Source: Filosporella fistucella | Lineage: Eukaryota; Ascomycota; Leotiomycetes; Helotiales | Assembly: GCA_030077755.1 (NCBI GenBank) | Contig: JAQJZZ010000002.1 | Span: 868,001 to 932,000, forward strand | Direction: 5' to 3' | DNA: 64,000 nt | Part shown: positions 1-12,813 of the stretch, piece after piece | Layout of the letters: every line of letters begins with the position of its first letter | Numbering within the stretch: the stretch's first letter is position 1 | Position numbers and translations under genes: made by a program | The notes under the pieces: generated by a model | The model's database searches: none | What the model was told of the DNA's origin: nothing | What the model saw: only the letters and a program-made list of their open reading frames with translations

Positions 1-3000
1 TTACTACGACTTCGCGATTGAGCAGTCTTCTACTTAGGACTATCAAAGGTAAAGAGGAAACACGAAATCGAGAACATTATTTGCACAATGGAAACCCATG
101 TGAAATCTTAGCATGATTTTCCCTAGACGTTCAAGTATAACAAGGCACGTGAATAAAAATTGTCTGTACCATTTGATGAACATCATCTTTAAATCGAACT
201 TTTAAGTTGACCTGAAGGCACAAAAGGAGAGTTAACAACCTGAAGGTCAATTTTCTCCAGCGACGAGCGGAATTGATTCAATGCATAAAAGTACTATGCT
301 AATATAAACCATGTTTTCCACTTCTCTTCCTCTGGCGTAGATGCTCCTAATCATATCGATATGTAACGCTATGAATTGAAAATCGCTCACAAATACTGGG
401 CGAGGCTTTTTCAACAAGTGTTTGTAGAAATAAGTACCACGAAAAGTCCGTGATCTTGTTCTCTCACATTTTGCATTGAACTCGATCTAGGGCACGAAGA
501 AATATGCTAAAGATCCTTTAGAGTCGGAAAGATTAACTTTCTCGAGTACGAGGCAAGTCTTACTGATCGAGTCCTCGGAGAACTGTAATGAGAATTCCTC
601 GGTTTCTCCCTTACTATAGCAGATTCAATACAGGGTCAAATGAAAGAGAGCTGTGAATACAAAGCTATCACAGTCAATCTTCTGATAGATCAAAAGGCTC
701 TAGATTATCGGCTAAAGTCTTCAATGACATTGCCTTGTCAATCAGTTTTATATCTCTCTCAGAACTTTCTGGCAAGCGACATCCGCAACACACCTCATCT
801 TCAAATCCAAGTAAGGAATGGCCACTAAGAGGTAAAAGACTACTCTCATCTGATAAACAAATCAAATAAATATATGTGCACTGACTAAGTGAGAAAAACC
901 TTGCGGAAACATTCCGTCACATGACAACTATCATGTGATCCACCCCCTTTCGAAAACCCATCGAAAACTCATTGAAATTCCAAAACAAAACAACAAATAC
1001 AAGACAAAAGCTCTCGTGCCATTCTTCCCTATTCGTTTTCACCCCTACTATAAAATCCGTCACCAAACCCCTGAAGCCCAAGCTCAAAAAGGGGTCTCAC
1101 CTCAACCCAACCCATCCGAACCCAAGTCAATGTATCCAGATATCTTATTCTCCACTTCTTTCAACCTGGGAATATCCCGATTCTTCTTACCCAACAATGT
1201 GCATACCGGGGTAATCTCCGTTCGCACAAGTAATCCATTCTTCGTTCCGACAACTCAATCCACTTTCTTCTAGAAGCCTTAACTCAACTCCGAGTATTCG
1301 AGACCGGATTCCTCGTCACCCTCGCCACGCCATGTGTCACCACGGGTTCCAGACCTTGTTCCCAGCTTATGAATCCGTATTATGGCTTTGTCTCTTCTTC
1401 TTTCCTTTCTGGAAGACTCAGAAGAAACCTCGGTCCTGAGAATTAAATACGGACAGGCGGTACCTTGGCAGTGAGCCCAACAGACCGAGCCTCAAGCAGT
1501 ATGTCATTCAGCCTCATCATTTAGCAGTCGTTCATCCCATTGCTAGCATGTGAATGGGTTTTATCTCCTAGCTTATGGACCTTTCGGTCCTTTAAGACCT
1601 ACCTCTATCCAATACTACGTGCTCATCATCGGAGTTTAGCCATCTAGACAAAAACCACTCATTCTCATCAAGTAATTAGACCACGGCTCGTTCCATCGCC
1701 ACATATTTTCTTCATCTCAGCCTCAATTTTTCACACGGCGTAACCCCGGTGTCTTTGCCATCTCATCACCTATTTCCTTCTAGCGAGTGCACTAGAAGCA
1801 GGTCATCCTTCCATTCATCCCACTTCGGCCACCTGTTTCTCATCGAGGGGTGTACCCTTGGCGGACTGAAAGGGGTGGAGGCGACGAGTGGAAAAGGTGG
1901 AGCGGTGTGGTAAGAGAAATCCTTAAGCGTGGAGTTGAGTCTCCGTCTCCGAGAAAGAGAGGATTCGCCAAGTCTGCTCAAGCCTCATAGAGATGGATCT
2001 TTGCTTCCAGAAAACGGAGACTAGAAATCGAGATTGGAACTTTTGTAATTAGATGTCGTGGAGCTCCGATCGGCACTGTTTAGCCGCTCGCCGTCGGTTT
2101 GATTAGCTATTCATTCAACTTAAGATTTCAATGTAATATCCAGAAGCTGCGGCTAAACACCAAATGGCTGGATTTCTTCCGGTCAAGCACACTCCAAAAT
2201 CGGGATTCCCGATCTGGAGTCCCGTTCATTTCCCATCCTCCATTATGATTTCATGCTTCACCACTTTCCATCTTACCACCGGCTCTATATCTCCCACGAC
2301 GAGAGGCATAAAGTAACAAAAAGCACAAACCAACCAAAAAAAACAACAACCCGCTCAGCTACATTAACAAAATTTGGGTTCATAAGGCGGTGACTAAGAA
2401 ATGCAGGGTCTACGCCACATCCTTTTTCCTCAGCAGCAAAGCGGGTGGGTGGTTCTACACCAATGAATACGTCGACACATAACTATATCCACTTTCACCG
2501 TTCTTTACTAGTATGTCTCCGTCCCTACGGTAGATATCTGCATAGCGCGGCCATCGCGGATACTCAGATCGGTAATATAGACTCGCCACTCACCCCTTCA
2601 TGCAATGTTCAAGTTCGTACTTTCGTATTCCTGCAATTTTTGAAGAGTCTCCGAGGCTCGAATACATTGTGCTTGTTCATCGAGGGTAGTGGATTCGTGA
2701 GATTTATCACCAATCACAAAACACTAATTCCAACCTTCCGGAGCAAGTAAACGCACCTCTAAACTCAAAACTGCTATTCAGCCCTGTAATGACCTCACCT
2801 CACCTCACCTCTCATTCAGTGCACCCCTCCCGTTTCCCCTTCCCCTACCCCTATAGACAGAATAGACTGTAAACAGAAAGTGTATCCCCAATAACTCAAT
2901 ACATCCCACTCTTCAGACCTAGTACCCAAGTCAAACTTAAATGTAGCGTCATTAATCACTAAACCTGGCACCTGGAAACATACTTTGAAATTATGGAGGA

Positions 3001-4264
3001 AGTGGAGGTAGTGCTCAATCCTATGTTGTATTAGGTACTATTATTATCACTAACAAGTAACACAACTGAATCAGTAAACGTTACCTCCTCCATTCATCCC
3101 ACCCTCCCCTCTCTAACCAACCCAAAGAACGTCAAAACGACCAAAACCAAGTAAACAAGGTAGGTAATAAAATAACCTTTCGGTTACCAACCCGACTCGA
3201 AACTGACAGGTCCCCTCACCTAATTCCAACCATGTAAATCCAATTCCAAGCCCTCTCTCCCATCAAACTCCCAGATCCCAGATCCCCGATGTCCAACTCT
3301 TCTCCGCACATCGCCCGTCCATCGTTCTTCGAGTGCAGCTCAGTTTCAGCAACAGTTCACGACTTGCCCGATACCCATCATCGGTATGTGCGAACGAGTA
3401 TATAGGGAAGGAGATCGTCAGGGCGAGGGGAGGTAAAGATGTAATGCACAGAGGGCGCGAGTCAGCTTATGCATGCATGTCATTTGACGGTGGGAGCCAA
3501 AATTTGAGCTTGCTCTCGAGGATGGAGGGGTTGGGAAATATCCGGCTCAATGATTGTTTAGCTTGCCAAGTCACTTGTTGAGTTGAGGCTGTGACTATGT
3601 CAGGTATTCACACTAGGAACGAGGACAATTAAAAATGTATGCGTTTCATTTTACGCTCGACAAGGACTCCTCAAGCCCATCTAATACTTCTGACAATACT
3701 CTTTGAAACACAACCTTCTCAGCTCTGCCTTTCCATCACTTCTCTTGCAATGTACTGCAGTTCCCCCATGCCGAAATCTGAACGCTTTCCAAAAGGACAG
3801 TGACTCCACAAATTAGTTACAAATGAGAGGCCAATTGAAATCGTCAGTCTATAAACACCATTGACACAATGTGCCCATTTACGCCTCCAAAGGAAAGACA
3901 CTGAAAAGTAGGAACAAGAAATGAAACCGTCTCGAAAAAACTTTTAGTTGAGCAAAGAGTGATACCGCCAGGCAAGTATAGACCGGAGAAGGGTAGCATC
4001 GTCTCGCGAACATAACATCAGTGATGGTGTTAATGTTCGTGCTCGAGGTCGAAATGTACGTCAAAGCTCATGTCTATCCAACCCAAGTCTTTCGCCCAAT
4101 CAATCTATCCGGGGTATAGTCTTGCTCGTGAATAACTCCGCCCAATGCAATTTTGATGAAATCTGACGCCGAATTTTGGTGAAAGAAAACTCGAATGGTA
4201 ATGCTTCGAAAGGAGATGCGTAAACTCATTGCTGAAGGCAAAAAACGTATGTAATTGTGATGAA
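1..4264. other. Intergenic region, no gene recognised
   Basis: No reading frame here shows protein-like composition plus splice signals on either strand. The longest open frame, about 112 codons near 935-1273 on the plus strand, is rich in low-complexity Pro/Ser/Asn and has no recognisable domain. A short CCTCA-type repeat lies near 2781-2805. The right end is the 3' flank of the SFP1-like gene. Confidence 0.5.
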
Positions 4265-6472
4265 TCACATCATTTCTTCGCCAATACCAGGCAGACCAGG
4301 TACGTTCATAGGACCTAGACCTGCAGCAGCCATATGGGTGCTAAGCTTAAGCTCTGGATTGCATGGAGGTGAGTGCTGCTTGTGCTGTTGGGAATTAGTC
4401 GATGCTCCAGAATATATATTTGGGGACATACATATTTAAGACCGTTCAAGTTCTTATATCTCTTTCCGCAGATGTCACACTTATACGGCTTCTCCTTTTC
4501 CATTCCAAGTGTTCCTGGATATGGTGTTGAGGTCTCTGGATTGACGATCGAGAAAGTCCCATCTCCATTTTCATGAAGTTGCTGAGTCTGATGACCGTGT
4601 GTCTTATGGTACCTATTGCAATTAGTCAAGTTCATAAAAATAGAGCTAGAACATACTTCAATCCATTCTGATTCTTATAGGCTTTTTCACAACCAATAAC
4701 TGGACATCTGAAAGGCTTGTGCTCCTCGCCCATCATCATCAAAGCTGCTTGATTTGCCGGATTCATCATCATTTGATTTTGACGATAAGCCTGCATGAGA
4801 TCATTATTATTACTGAATTGACCTTGTCCTAGACCGAATTGAGCGAATTGCTGTTGCAGTCTTTGATTTTGATTGGTGAATCCGTTGGGGCTGTATAATC
4901 GCTTCGCAGGCTCATCTATACATAAATCCAAGCCTAAGCTATCGGTTCCCATACCAAATGGATAATTCATGTTGGACATGTTCATGTTCATATTACCCAT
5001 GTTCATGTTCATTGGCATATTCGCGAAGTTGTCTTCCATTTCTCCAGCGGGTGTTCCCGGAACCGAGGTATCAGGAGAGAATTGATGTGGCTGTTGAATC
5101 GGTTGTGCACTCAAAGTAGGGGTGTTAACTGATGAAACAGTAGGGTTGTTTTGGAAGCCAAATCCTGCGGTGGCGGGGGTGGGCGGTTGTGAGGTGCGGA
5201 GACCTGAGTGTTGCATGCCACCAGAATTCAAATTTAAATTTGGGCGTTGCTGGCCGAACATTGATGGTTGCGGGGCCTGAACAGGTTGATGTTGCATCTG
5301 AACAGGAGTATCAGGTGCATTGTCCAAAGGTCCTATAGCATCATCCATCTCCATATCCTCAACTCCATCCATATCATCTGAAACGGCTTGAACATTCTTT
5401 TGGATTGGGGTTGAAGGTTGAGATTGTTGTTGTTGCCTCATCAGTTGAATCCCGCTTACACTCGATCCACTTTGCGGCATCTGCAAGCCTTGTTGTCGAG
5501 GAGGTTGAAGTGAGTGAGTTTGCTGGGCTTGTTGTTGAACCGCGCTGGCAGCCTGCGCTGCAATCGCGGCTTTGCTATTAGGAATCGAGTTCTCTCTAGC
5601 TCGCGCCGCAGCGGAAGCAGTTCGCATCGACTGCGGTGTTTGTTGTGCGTGTGCCTCCTCATAATGTTGTAGTAGATCGTGAAGAGTTGGTAATGTTTGT
5701 CCGCAGCATGCAAAATCTCTCATGAAGTTTGCCTCGAGTTTAGGTAGATACGAAGAGGAGTGGTAAGATGGCGACTGATATGGGAATGGGGAAGTGCCCG
5801 CCATAATAATGCTAGATAAATCAGCTGGCATTCTAAGAGCGACGGCGGCGCAAAGTTATAGTCGAACGTTGCGACCGGTGAAATCTTTCACATAACTAGT
5901 TTGTTCGCACATAAAACGACGAAGAATGTTACTCACTCATCTCTAATCCAACTTCCGACAGAAACGCCGCCCCAACTCATTCCTCCCACCAGGCTGCCCG
6001 CCAAACTTTCACGTCTTGGTCGAGCTTCACCATTTCTATTTGGATTGTTCATGGAAATGGGTTTGGCTCCTGCAAAGGAGTCTTGTCGTCCTCTTCCCAT
6101 TCCGGATTCGAAGGCGGTACCGCTCATCATGGCGGAGGTACGCGAGTCGGGATCGAGATAAGTAGTCGCCGTCTTTTGACCTTGACCTTGGGACGACGGT
6201 GAGGAAGAAGCGTTTCTAGTAGGTGTGGCGATGTCGATAGGGGAGGTCATCGGCATCGTAAAGTGGTCGTGGTCTATATCGTCGTTGTCGGGAGTGGGAG
6301 GTTGTAAGTCAGAGAAAGGCGACGAAGTATTCGAGGAGTTCGAATCAATGACCTCTCTTTCTCGAGAAGCAGACGCAGTAGTAGCAGACGCAGACAACAG
6401 GTCGCCTAAGACAGGCGTCTCCTTAGCCTTGGACTTGAAGGCACTGAGCCAATCAGTAACACCTCCCGGCAT
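4265..6472 (-). CDS. SFP1: SFP1-like C2H2 zinc-finger transcriptional regulator
   Basis: Four exons by my splicing: 6472-5937, 5811-4657, 4612-4432 and 4384-4265, joining in frame to 663 aa. The first junction rebuilds the run [15 protein letters not shown], which ties exon 1 to exon 2. Exon 2 opens the conserved N-terminal block ([12 protein letters not shown], Cys pair near residues 214-215, then [12 protein letters not shown]). Two classical C2H2 fingers lie at about residues 548-569 and 609-628. Each is split by a short intron (44 and 47 nt) at the same GLKY/H position, as expected of duplicated fingers. Between them lie Gln/Pro-rich low complexity and a Met/Asn-rich stretch near 4960-5020. 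Sfp1 family members are nuclear regulators of ribosome-biogenesis and growth genes. The start is uncertain: the frame stays open upstream of 6472 (reading back [10 protein letters not shown]), so a longer N-terminus or an extra 5' exon is possible. Confidence 0.88.
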
Positions 6473-7130
6473 ATTGTGGACCCCTGTTTGCAGCGCAGAC
6501 GGGCTGGCAGGCGTGGAATTATTAGTGAGCAGTGCGGTGGGTGAGTGACTGAGTGAGTGAGCGAGTGGGAGCGACGAAGAATAAATAAAGTGTCGGAAGA
6601 GGCGAAAGCGCAGAATGAGAGATTGAGTGTGAGAACGCGTGCGGGTGTAATAGAGTGAGTGACAACAGATGATCTAATAGTAAAAAGATCGGTCTGGAGT
6701 GGGAGGGCTTGGTTGCGATGGATGAACGGATGGGAGGAGATGATGGGGATTGGGGATGGGAGCTTGTATGTATGTGCAATGCAATGACAAGCACGAGCGC
6801 CGGGAAGAAAGTGTATGTGTATGTGTATGTGTGAGGGTGCAGTGTAAAGTGCGAAGTAGTGAACTATGATTTGAAGGTGCGTTTGAGTTGAGTGAAGTCA
6901 AAGACAGGTTAGACTTCAAGTGAGGTGAGTTAAGTTGCGGTGGTATCGAGTTGCGGTGGTGTCGTAATAAAGTCCAGAAACATGCGGTGTTGTTCACGCT
7001 TGGTGTGTTACTGGAGAGGCAATTGCAACAATCCTGACTCCCGGACGAAGACGGTGAGGACAAGCGTGAGTGGGCAGTATTGTAAGGCAAGGCAAGGCAA
7101 GGTTGGACAGATAACCTTTGACTTTGACTT
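6473..7130 (-). promoter_or_regulatory. Probable long pyrimidine-rich 5' leader/promoter of the SFP1-like gene
   Basis: On the minus strand this stretch is C/T-rich with several short open frames (for example 6794-6522) and a GTGTAT microsatellite at 6811-6833. Long leaders with upstream frames are common for fungal regulators. Transcription start and any leader intron cannot be fixed from sequence. The segment TCACTAATAATTCCACG near 6510-6530 resembles a branch point and could precede a 3' splice site. Confidence 0.35.
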
Positions 7131-9475
7131 GAAATGAAAAGCGGTCAGTCAAATATCATTCATTATCCACCTGGTCAATGTGCAGTATGGTAGGGAGCAC
7201 CTTATGCAAACGAACGACGGGAACTTATGATGATGATGGATGGATGATGGATGGAGGCCATAAGTGTCAGTTTAGTGTAAGATCCGGTCCCGTTAAAACT
7301 GTCGGCCAACGGTAAAGATTTACCTAGCCAGGTAAAGCCAGAGCCAGAGCCAGATGCAGATGCAGCATCAGAGGCAAATGGACAAGGCAAGCCGGGACAA
7401 GTTGTGTGGTTGAGCTCTCAATATACTTCGGTCCCTTGCGGCGGCCGATGCAATTGAACGTTGAACTTGGATGCTTTGAGCATAGAACCCCCGGTTACAC
7501 TCCTCACCTCACGATTCTCTCATGGGGTAATACCACAATAAAGGTCAAAATCAAGGATGGCATGCCCAGCAGTTCGTACTTCGAACTGTGTGCTCCGAAA
7601 GAGTGCACGCACGGTGGATCTAATCCTGTTATATGAAACTTAAAACTACCAACTGGACTCTGGAGACAAGGAGGACGCGGGCAACACGGCAGCTCGAGTC
7701 CTCAATCCAACGTCGTCGAGTCAGAACATCCCACCGATCCCCAAACCCTGATACGACTCGTGTGTCTCTCGACATCCGACACTAAAGACACTGCCAGACC
7801 GGTACCAGCCTACTTCACGGAAACAACAAAATGCCCTTGACTTAGCTAGGCAACTTACATTACCTTACATCTTGCATTACATTACTCCTATGCGCTTGTC
7901 TTACTCTCTCCGCCAAGTACCAAGTGACGAATAGGCTGATGTGTATGGAGGTAGGCGACACGAGTTATTGCTTCTGGAGACCACATAACAGCCAAAGCGT
8001 GAGCAATACCATTATTAGGTATTCAGTATTGTTCCTGTCCAGCTCATGCAGGCAGGACTGTGCATATGAAATCCTGTAGGTAGTTTCAATGTTTTTGGTT
8101 CAAGTACAAGGGTATCACGTGCGGTGGTTGCAAGTCTCTTTCGATCTAGATGATCTGAGATGGCTTGATCTTTGAAAGCAGTGATATTGGACTCTAGAAC
8201 CAAGAACCGGAGATGTTGGTACCAGCAGCTGGGTTACGATGTCGCTTGGAGTCTGCGAGCACTATACAGACTGCAGTAAGAGTCTCCGTACCCAATCAAG
8301 TCGACGGAGCCAATGCCCAGGACGAATGAAAGAACGTCGAATTTCTTCATATTGAGGCTTCCTGTCACTTATCCCGGACGAACAAGAGAACGTTGCAGGC
8401 TATTCCTGCGAGCGAATAAGATGTTCCGTCACAATCATCACCCAAGCAAAAGTATATAAAAATGATCGAATGACACTCTGGTGGTACATGCACCAGACCA
8501 TTTTCACGTCGTGTATCTTGATCTCGGCCCCGGTAGAACTTCATTCAAGGCGCAGCTCTGCCGCCCATGACTTCAGAGGCTCTCCAAAGAGGAGAAGGAG
8601 GGTGAGGGTAAGATAACAGATGCAATCTTCAACCTTGTCTCAACGGCGTTTTCCTGCGGAGTAGATCTGGACGTTATCTCGACTCGACAGCATGTGATGG
8701 CTTGTAGAAGGGGGAGGCGGGGGAGACACCTCCATTGAGGTGTTTGTGTATTTTGAAGCCTTGGACCACGATGAGGCCATTCTGAACATCTCCGGAATCA
8801 ACCTCGCCTCTCGATAATAATACGGTTGGAGAAAGGAGAATCATGGACTTAGAATGGCATGAAGGGGAAACCAAATCGGCGAACGCTCGGGATATGAATA
8901 AGCCTTTGTCGGATAAGTGTGTCGAGATGTGAGTCTAACAATACCGAGACTGCATTTAATGATAGAGCTTGCATTTCCGTCCAATGAGGCCGAGTCTTGA
9001 GCTACATACCGTGCAGACTGGCAGGTTTTAGACAACCGCGGGCTCTGCTCGAATGCTCTCCCCAATTCGTCATGCGATTTGTTGACATCATTCGATTTTG
9101 ACTGCAAACTGCTTATAATTTTTGCTCAATACCGGCGACCTGCTTGTCATTGCCATATTTCGGGATTTGACCAGCACAGAAACACATTATATTATCAAAC
9201 TCTGCACCTAGAAATCATTTCTCTCCCATCTTCAATTTTGCAAAGCACTCTTTCCAAGAAATCCATCAAGCGGAAAGTTCCAGCGAGAGAGATAGCTGCT
9301 TCAACCAGCTTCCTGTTATCCATTGACGGCATATCAGACCACCCTGTCCAGGACAACAAAACGCCATTGACACAATTTGGACAGCCACATTTACACGACA
9401 GAATTGTATCCTGGTTCTCGTCTTGAGTTACCCATCTGGAGAGCTTCAATTACATCTCCCTACCAATAATTCACT
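7131..9475. other. Intergenic region upstream of RCF2
   Basis: I see no coding exon here. A plus-strand frame at 9079-9426 (115 codons) ends just before the RCF2 start and is best read as leader sequence. Short tandem AAGGC repeats at about 7086-7102 are the only obvious repeat. Confidence 0.5.
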
Positions 9476-10393
9476 ATGAAGATTCTCACCAAAGAAGAAG
9501 AGGCCGCTCATTACAATGCTACCCTCAAAGGAGGTATCACAGGAGGGATAATCGGTTTAGGACTTGTAAGTCTCTTCCTCATCCCAATCTCAAAGACTGT
9601 ATCCTAACAAACCCAGGGCACCGTCGCAGTCCTCGGCGCCCACCACCGCTTCCCCACCTTCCGCTCCCTCACCCTCCCCATGAAAACCTTCCTCGTCACC
9701 TCAACCGGGACATTCATCTCCATAGTACAAGCCGACCGCGCCTCTCGCAACTTCGAGAACGCGCGGAATCCCGCCAATTCGTACAAAGACCGAGCAACAG
9801 CCGATTTAGAACAGGTACGCCAGAACGAGAGCGCTTTCGCACGCTTCAAGGAATGGGGAAGGGAACACAGATATCCCATTGTGACTGTCTCGTGGGTGGC
9901 ATCTTTGGGTATCGCGTTGGGCCTTGTAGGCAAGAATCCGTATCTGAGTCGAGCGCAGAAGTTGGTGCAGGCAAGAGTTTACGCCCAGGGATTGACATTA
10001 GCGGTTCTGATTGCTACCGCTGCGTTTGAGGTGGGCGATGCGAGTAAAGGGAAGGGGAGATGGGAGACCGTCAAGATCATTGATCCTGATGATCCGGAGC
10101 ATAAGCATTTGATCGAGAAGAGGATTCATCATGAGGCGTATGAGGGAGAGGATTTATGGAGAGGTATGTCTTCCCTTCATTTTCACTTCATCCATAGGAC
10201 AATATACTAACGTACAATAGACATGGTAGCAGCCGAAGAACGCAAAATCGCCGCTCGAAAGGGAGCCGTCTCCTCGGACGGAAAATCAAACACCCAATCT
10301 AAAGGCAAAGAAGCCAAAGACAAGAGCGCAGGAAAGGTTGATCGTGATGCAGCTGAAGAAACGGAGAAGAAGAATCAAGAGAGACAAGCGTAG
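9476..10393 (+). CDS. RCF2: Respiratory supercomplex factor 2 (Rcf2-like), mitochondrial
   Basis: Three exons, 9476-9565, 9617-10163 and 10221-10393, encode 269 aa. The start MKILTKEEEAAHYNATLKGG is the characteristic Rcf2 N-terminus. Exon 2 gives an early hydrophobic Gly-rich helix, the SLTLPMKTFLVTSTGTF segment, and a later HIG1-type block near residues 120-175 with hydrophobic stretches around YPIVTVSWVASLGIALGL and LTLAVLIATAAFEV. Rcf2 is an inner-membrane protein associated with cytochrome bc1/oxidase supercomplexes and modulates cytochrome c oxidase. Introns are 51 and 57 nt with GTAAGT/GTATGT donors. The C-terminus is a hydrophilic Lys/Glu-rich tail. It stops at a TAG (10391-10393), yet the same frame continues with the same composition for 22 more codons to a TGA at 10460-10462. 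Confidence 0.88.
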
Positions 10394-10462
10394 AAAGAGG
10401 GGGATGCTAAGACAAGCGCTGGGGACGAGCCAAAGATTAAGGATAGAGCTGCTACGAATTGA

Positions 10463-11250
10463 TTGATCTAGTTGATGTTATGGGAGAGGGTTAGAGGCTA
10501 CATGACTACGGTCATGATGAAGCAGAGTGGGTAACCACGATGTATATACGCGGATTCCTTTTGTTGGCGGTATATTGCATTCAGCCGGTGTTGCATTTTG
10601 GGTAGAGATAGAAATCATCACTCTGGCAACACCTTGTATTGTATAGTAAAAGCATGGGTGGGATGGTTTCATGCAGAGTTTGGTGTCGAATGAATAGCTT
10701 TTTATGAACCGTATACAAGACGCGTGTATCACCCACTTCTGAGCTTCTATATCTAGTGCATTGGAAAAAATGTATTGAAAGCAAAGACTGGATGAGATCA
10801 CACACAGGGTCAAGTTATGAACGCATGTTGTAACTAGATTACGTACCATACGCTCCTCCTTTCTCACACGATGAATGTGTGCAGGAATTCATATTTCGGG
10901 ACCAAATCACCAGCTTGTTTGTGTCGAATATAAGGAAGTTGAACTATTCCCTCTTTGCTCTTTTTCTCTACATAGTAGGTAGATGATTTGAGAGCGCAGG
11001 TCAGTGAAAATTACAGGCTTAATCTGAGGTCAAATCACTAGCTTATTATTGAATAGAATAAAGAACTTGTATACATTCGAGCTTGTATACATTCTCCAAG
11101 CTCCCAGCTCCTATATCTACATCGCTCATATGCAGTCATAAATCATTGAACCATAGCTCGGCTGAAGAAAGGAAGCGCTCAGAAACATTTACATGAAAGA
11201 TAACAAAAGGGTGATGATGCTCAAGCGAGTCCCGATTGAAAACCAAAGTC
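10463..11250. other. Convergent intergenic region between RCF2 and the Kelch gene
   Basis: This holds the 3' flanks of two convergent genes. No further reading frame looks coding. Confidence 0.5.
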
Positions 11251-12813
11251 CTACACATCGATACTGAAATGGCTGATCTGGCTGTAGTAGGCGTGTACAG
11301 CTAGTTCGAGTACTTGGACATCCCCAAAAACTTCTCCGCCGTCAAATCCACCTATGACTATAAGTCTGCTATCATGGAGAACAGTGCCATGGTATCCTCT
11401 GGGTTTTGGTGGTTGTCCATAGATCTTCCGCTTATCCCATACCATGGTTACCAGATTCAGTAATAGTACTTCGTTACTGTACTCAACTCCGTCATGGCCT
11501 CCGATGACGAATAGATAAGATCCGACGATTGTAGCTGTGTGACTGAGTCGTGGATATGAGAGGGGAATGTTTACCGGTGAAAAGGTCAGAGTCTCAACAT
11601 CAAAGACCCAAACATCTCGGAAACACTCTCCTCCATCAGACCCACCAAATATAATCAGCTTTGATCCAACCATATTGGCGGTATGATATCCTCTCGCTTT
11701 CGGTTTCGTCTTCTCGTCTGCTCCAGTTGAAGGGGGAGAAATCAATTTCCAGGACATCTTATTCGTGTCCGCAACGTCCAATCTCCAAACGTCATTCAAC
11801 GCCCTAACTCCATCTCCTCCTCCGAAAATGTATATTCCGTTACGCCATAAACAAGCAGTGTGTGCCCTCCTCTTGCTCGGTTGCCTATCACCTCCAATTT
11901 TCGGCTTGCTCCAGCGAAAATTGACTGTATCCAAGACATAAACATCATTGTAATAAGCTGGTCCATCACCACCTCCAAAGACAATAAGTTTCTTGCCAAC
12001 AGCTGTACATGTCATTGCTCTTAATGGAACGGGTATATCTCCACAAACAAACGGACATGAAAAGTAGAAGGCGTCCGCGTCAAGGACGTATAATTCATTA
12101 AAACAAGATCTAGCGTCACAGCCACCGAAAACATATATATTGGACCCAATAAGCGTAGTAGTATGTGCTCGAAGAGAGGTATGTGAGGCTCCTGAGACGG
12201 GAGCACGAGACCAATACATGCCGCTCGCAGGAGCTGGTTCCACGTCCGGCGCCGTTTTTGGGTCTGGGAGAGGTGGGAAAGGAACGTGTGGGCCACGAGC
12301 TGGTCGTTGAGAGGGTGTTACATTTCGAGGAGGAGCGGGAGAGGTGCCACCTGAAGCGGTAGGCTTTGGAGCAATTGCAGACGTAGATCGCAGATTGAGG
12401 GGTCGACGAGTTTCTGAGGTGGAGGGCGGAGCTGGGGTATGGGAAACTGGGGGAGAAAGAGGGTTATCAGATCTACTTGGAGGAGCTCCATTGCTGTGAG
12501 AAAGAGGAGGTTTTGAATGCTTCGAAGACGAAGGAGAGGAGGACTCCTTCTGAGACAGCGATTGTGAACGTTGTCGCAAGGCTAATTCTGATGCTTTCTT
12601 CCGCCTATCTTGACTCTTGGTGGATAAATGGCCTGGAGTATGACTTCTTGAAGGAGCTGATGGTTCTCGAGGTGGTTCCGAATCTTCGGGAATATCTTGA
12701 GGTCTGGTGTCAGAAGGAGAGAGCTGAATTATCTTCTGAGACCGCATCAGTTTGCCTGTTTTGATAGCAGAAGGTCGGGTCGCCTTGTCGGGAGACTTCT
12801 GCGAGTCAGCCAT
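11251..12813 (-). CDS. Kelch-repeat beta-propeller protein
   Basis: A single uninterrupted 520-aa frame. Residues 1-195 are Ser/Pro/Arg-rich and probably disordered. Residues about 200-510 hold six Kelch repeats, each with the GG pair and a YVLD-like strand: YVFGGCDARSCFNELYVLD, IVFGGGDGPAYYNDVYVLD, YIFGGGDGVRALNDVWRLD, IIFGGSDGGECFRDVWVFD, FVIGGHDGVEYSNEVLLLN and IVIGGFDGGEVFGDVQVLE. Six blades suggest a closed propeller used for protein binding. Kelch proteins of fungi include cell-end markers (Tea1/Kel1) and ubiquitin-ligase adaptors; no BTB, F-box or long coiled coil is present here to choose between roles. The gene is intronless and diverges from DUS3. Confidence 0.85.
   Translation of the reverse strand: MADSQKSPDKATRPSAIKTGKLMRSQKIIQLSPSDTRPQDIPEDSEPPREPSAPSRSHTPGHLSTKSQDRRKKASELALRQRSQSLSQKESSSPSSSKHSKPPLSHSNGAPPSRSDNPLSPPVSHTPAPPSTSETRRPLNLRSTSAIAPKPTASGGTSPAPPRNVTPSQRPARGPHVPFPPLPDPKTAPDVEPAPASGMYWSRAPVSGASHTSLRAHTTTLIGSNIYVFGGCDARSCFNELYVLDADAFYFSCPFVCGDIPVPLRAMTCTAVGKKLIVFGGGDGPAYYNDVYVLDTVNFRWSKPKIGGDRQPSKRRAHTACLWRNGIYIFGGGDGVRALNDVWRLDVADTNKMSWKLISPPSTGADEKTKPKARGYHTANMVGSKLIIFGGSDGGECFRDVWVFDVETLTFSPVNIPLSYPRLSHTATIVGSYLFVIGGHDGVEYSNEVLLLNLVTMVWDKRKIYGQPPKPRGYHGTVLHDSRLIVIGGFDGGEVFGDVQVLELAVHAYYSQISHFSIDV

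Noticed and set aside
9079..9426. 115-codon plus-strand frame upstream of RCF2
   Set aside because: No domain or family-like composition; ends 50 bp before the RCF2 ATG and is probably leader sequence.
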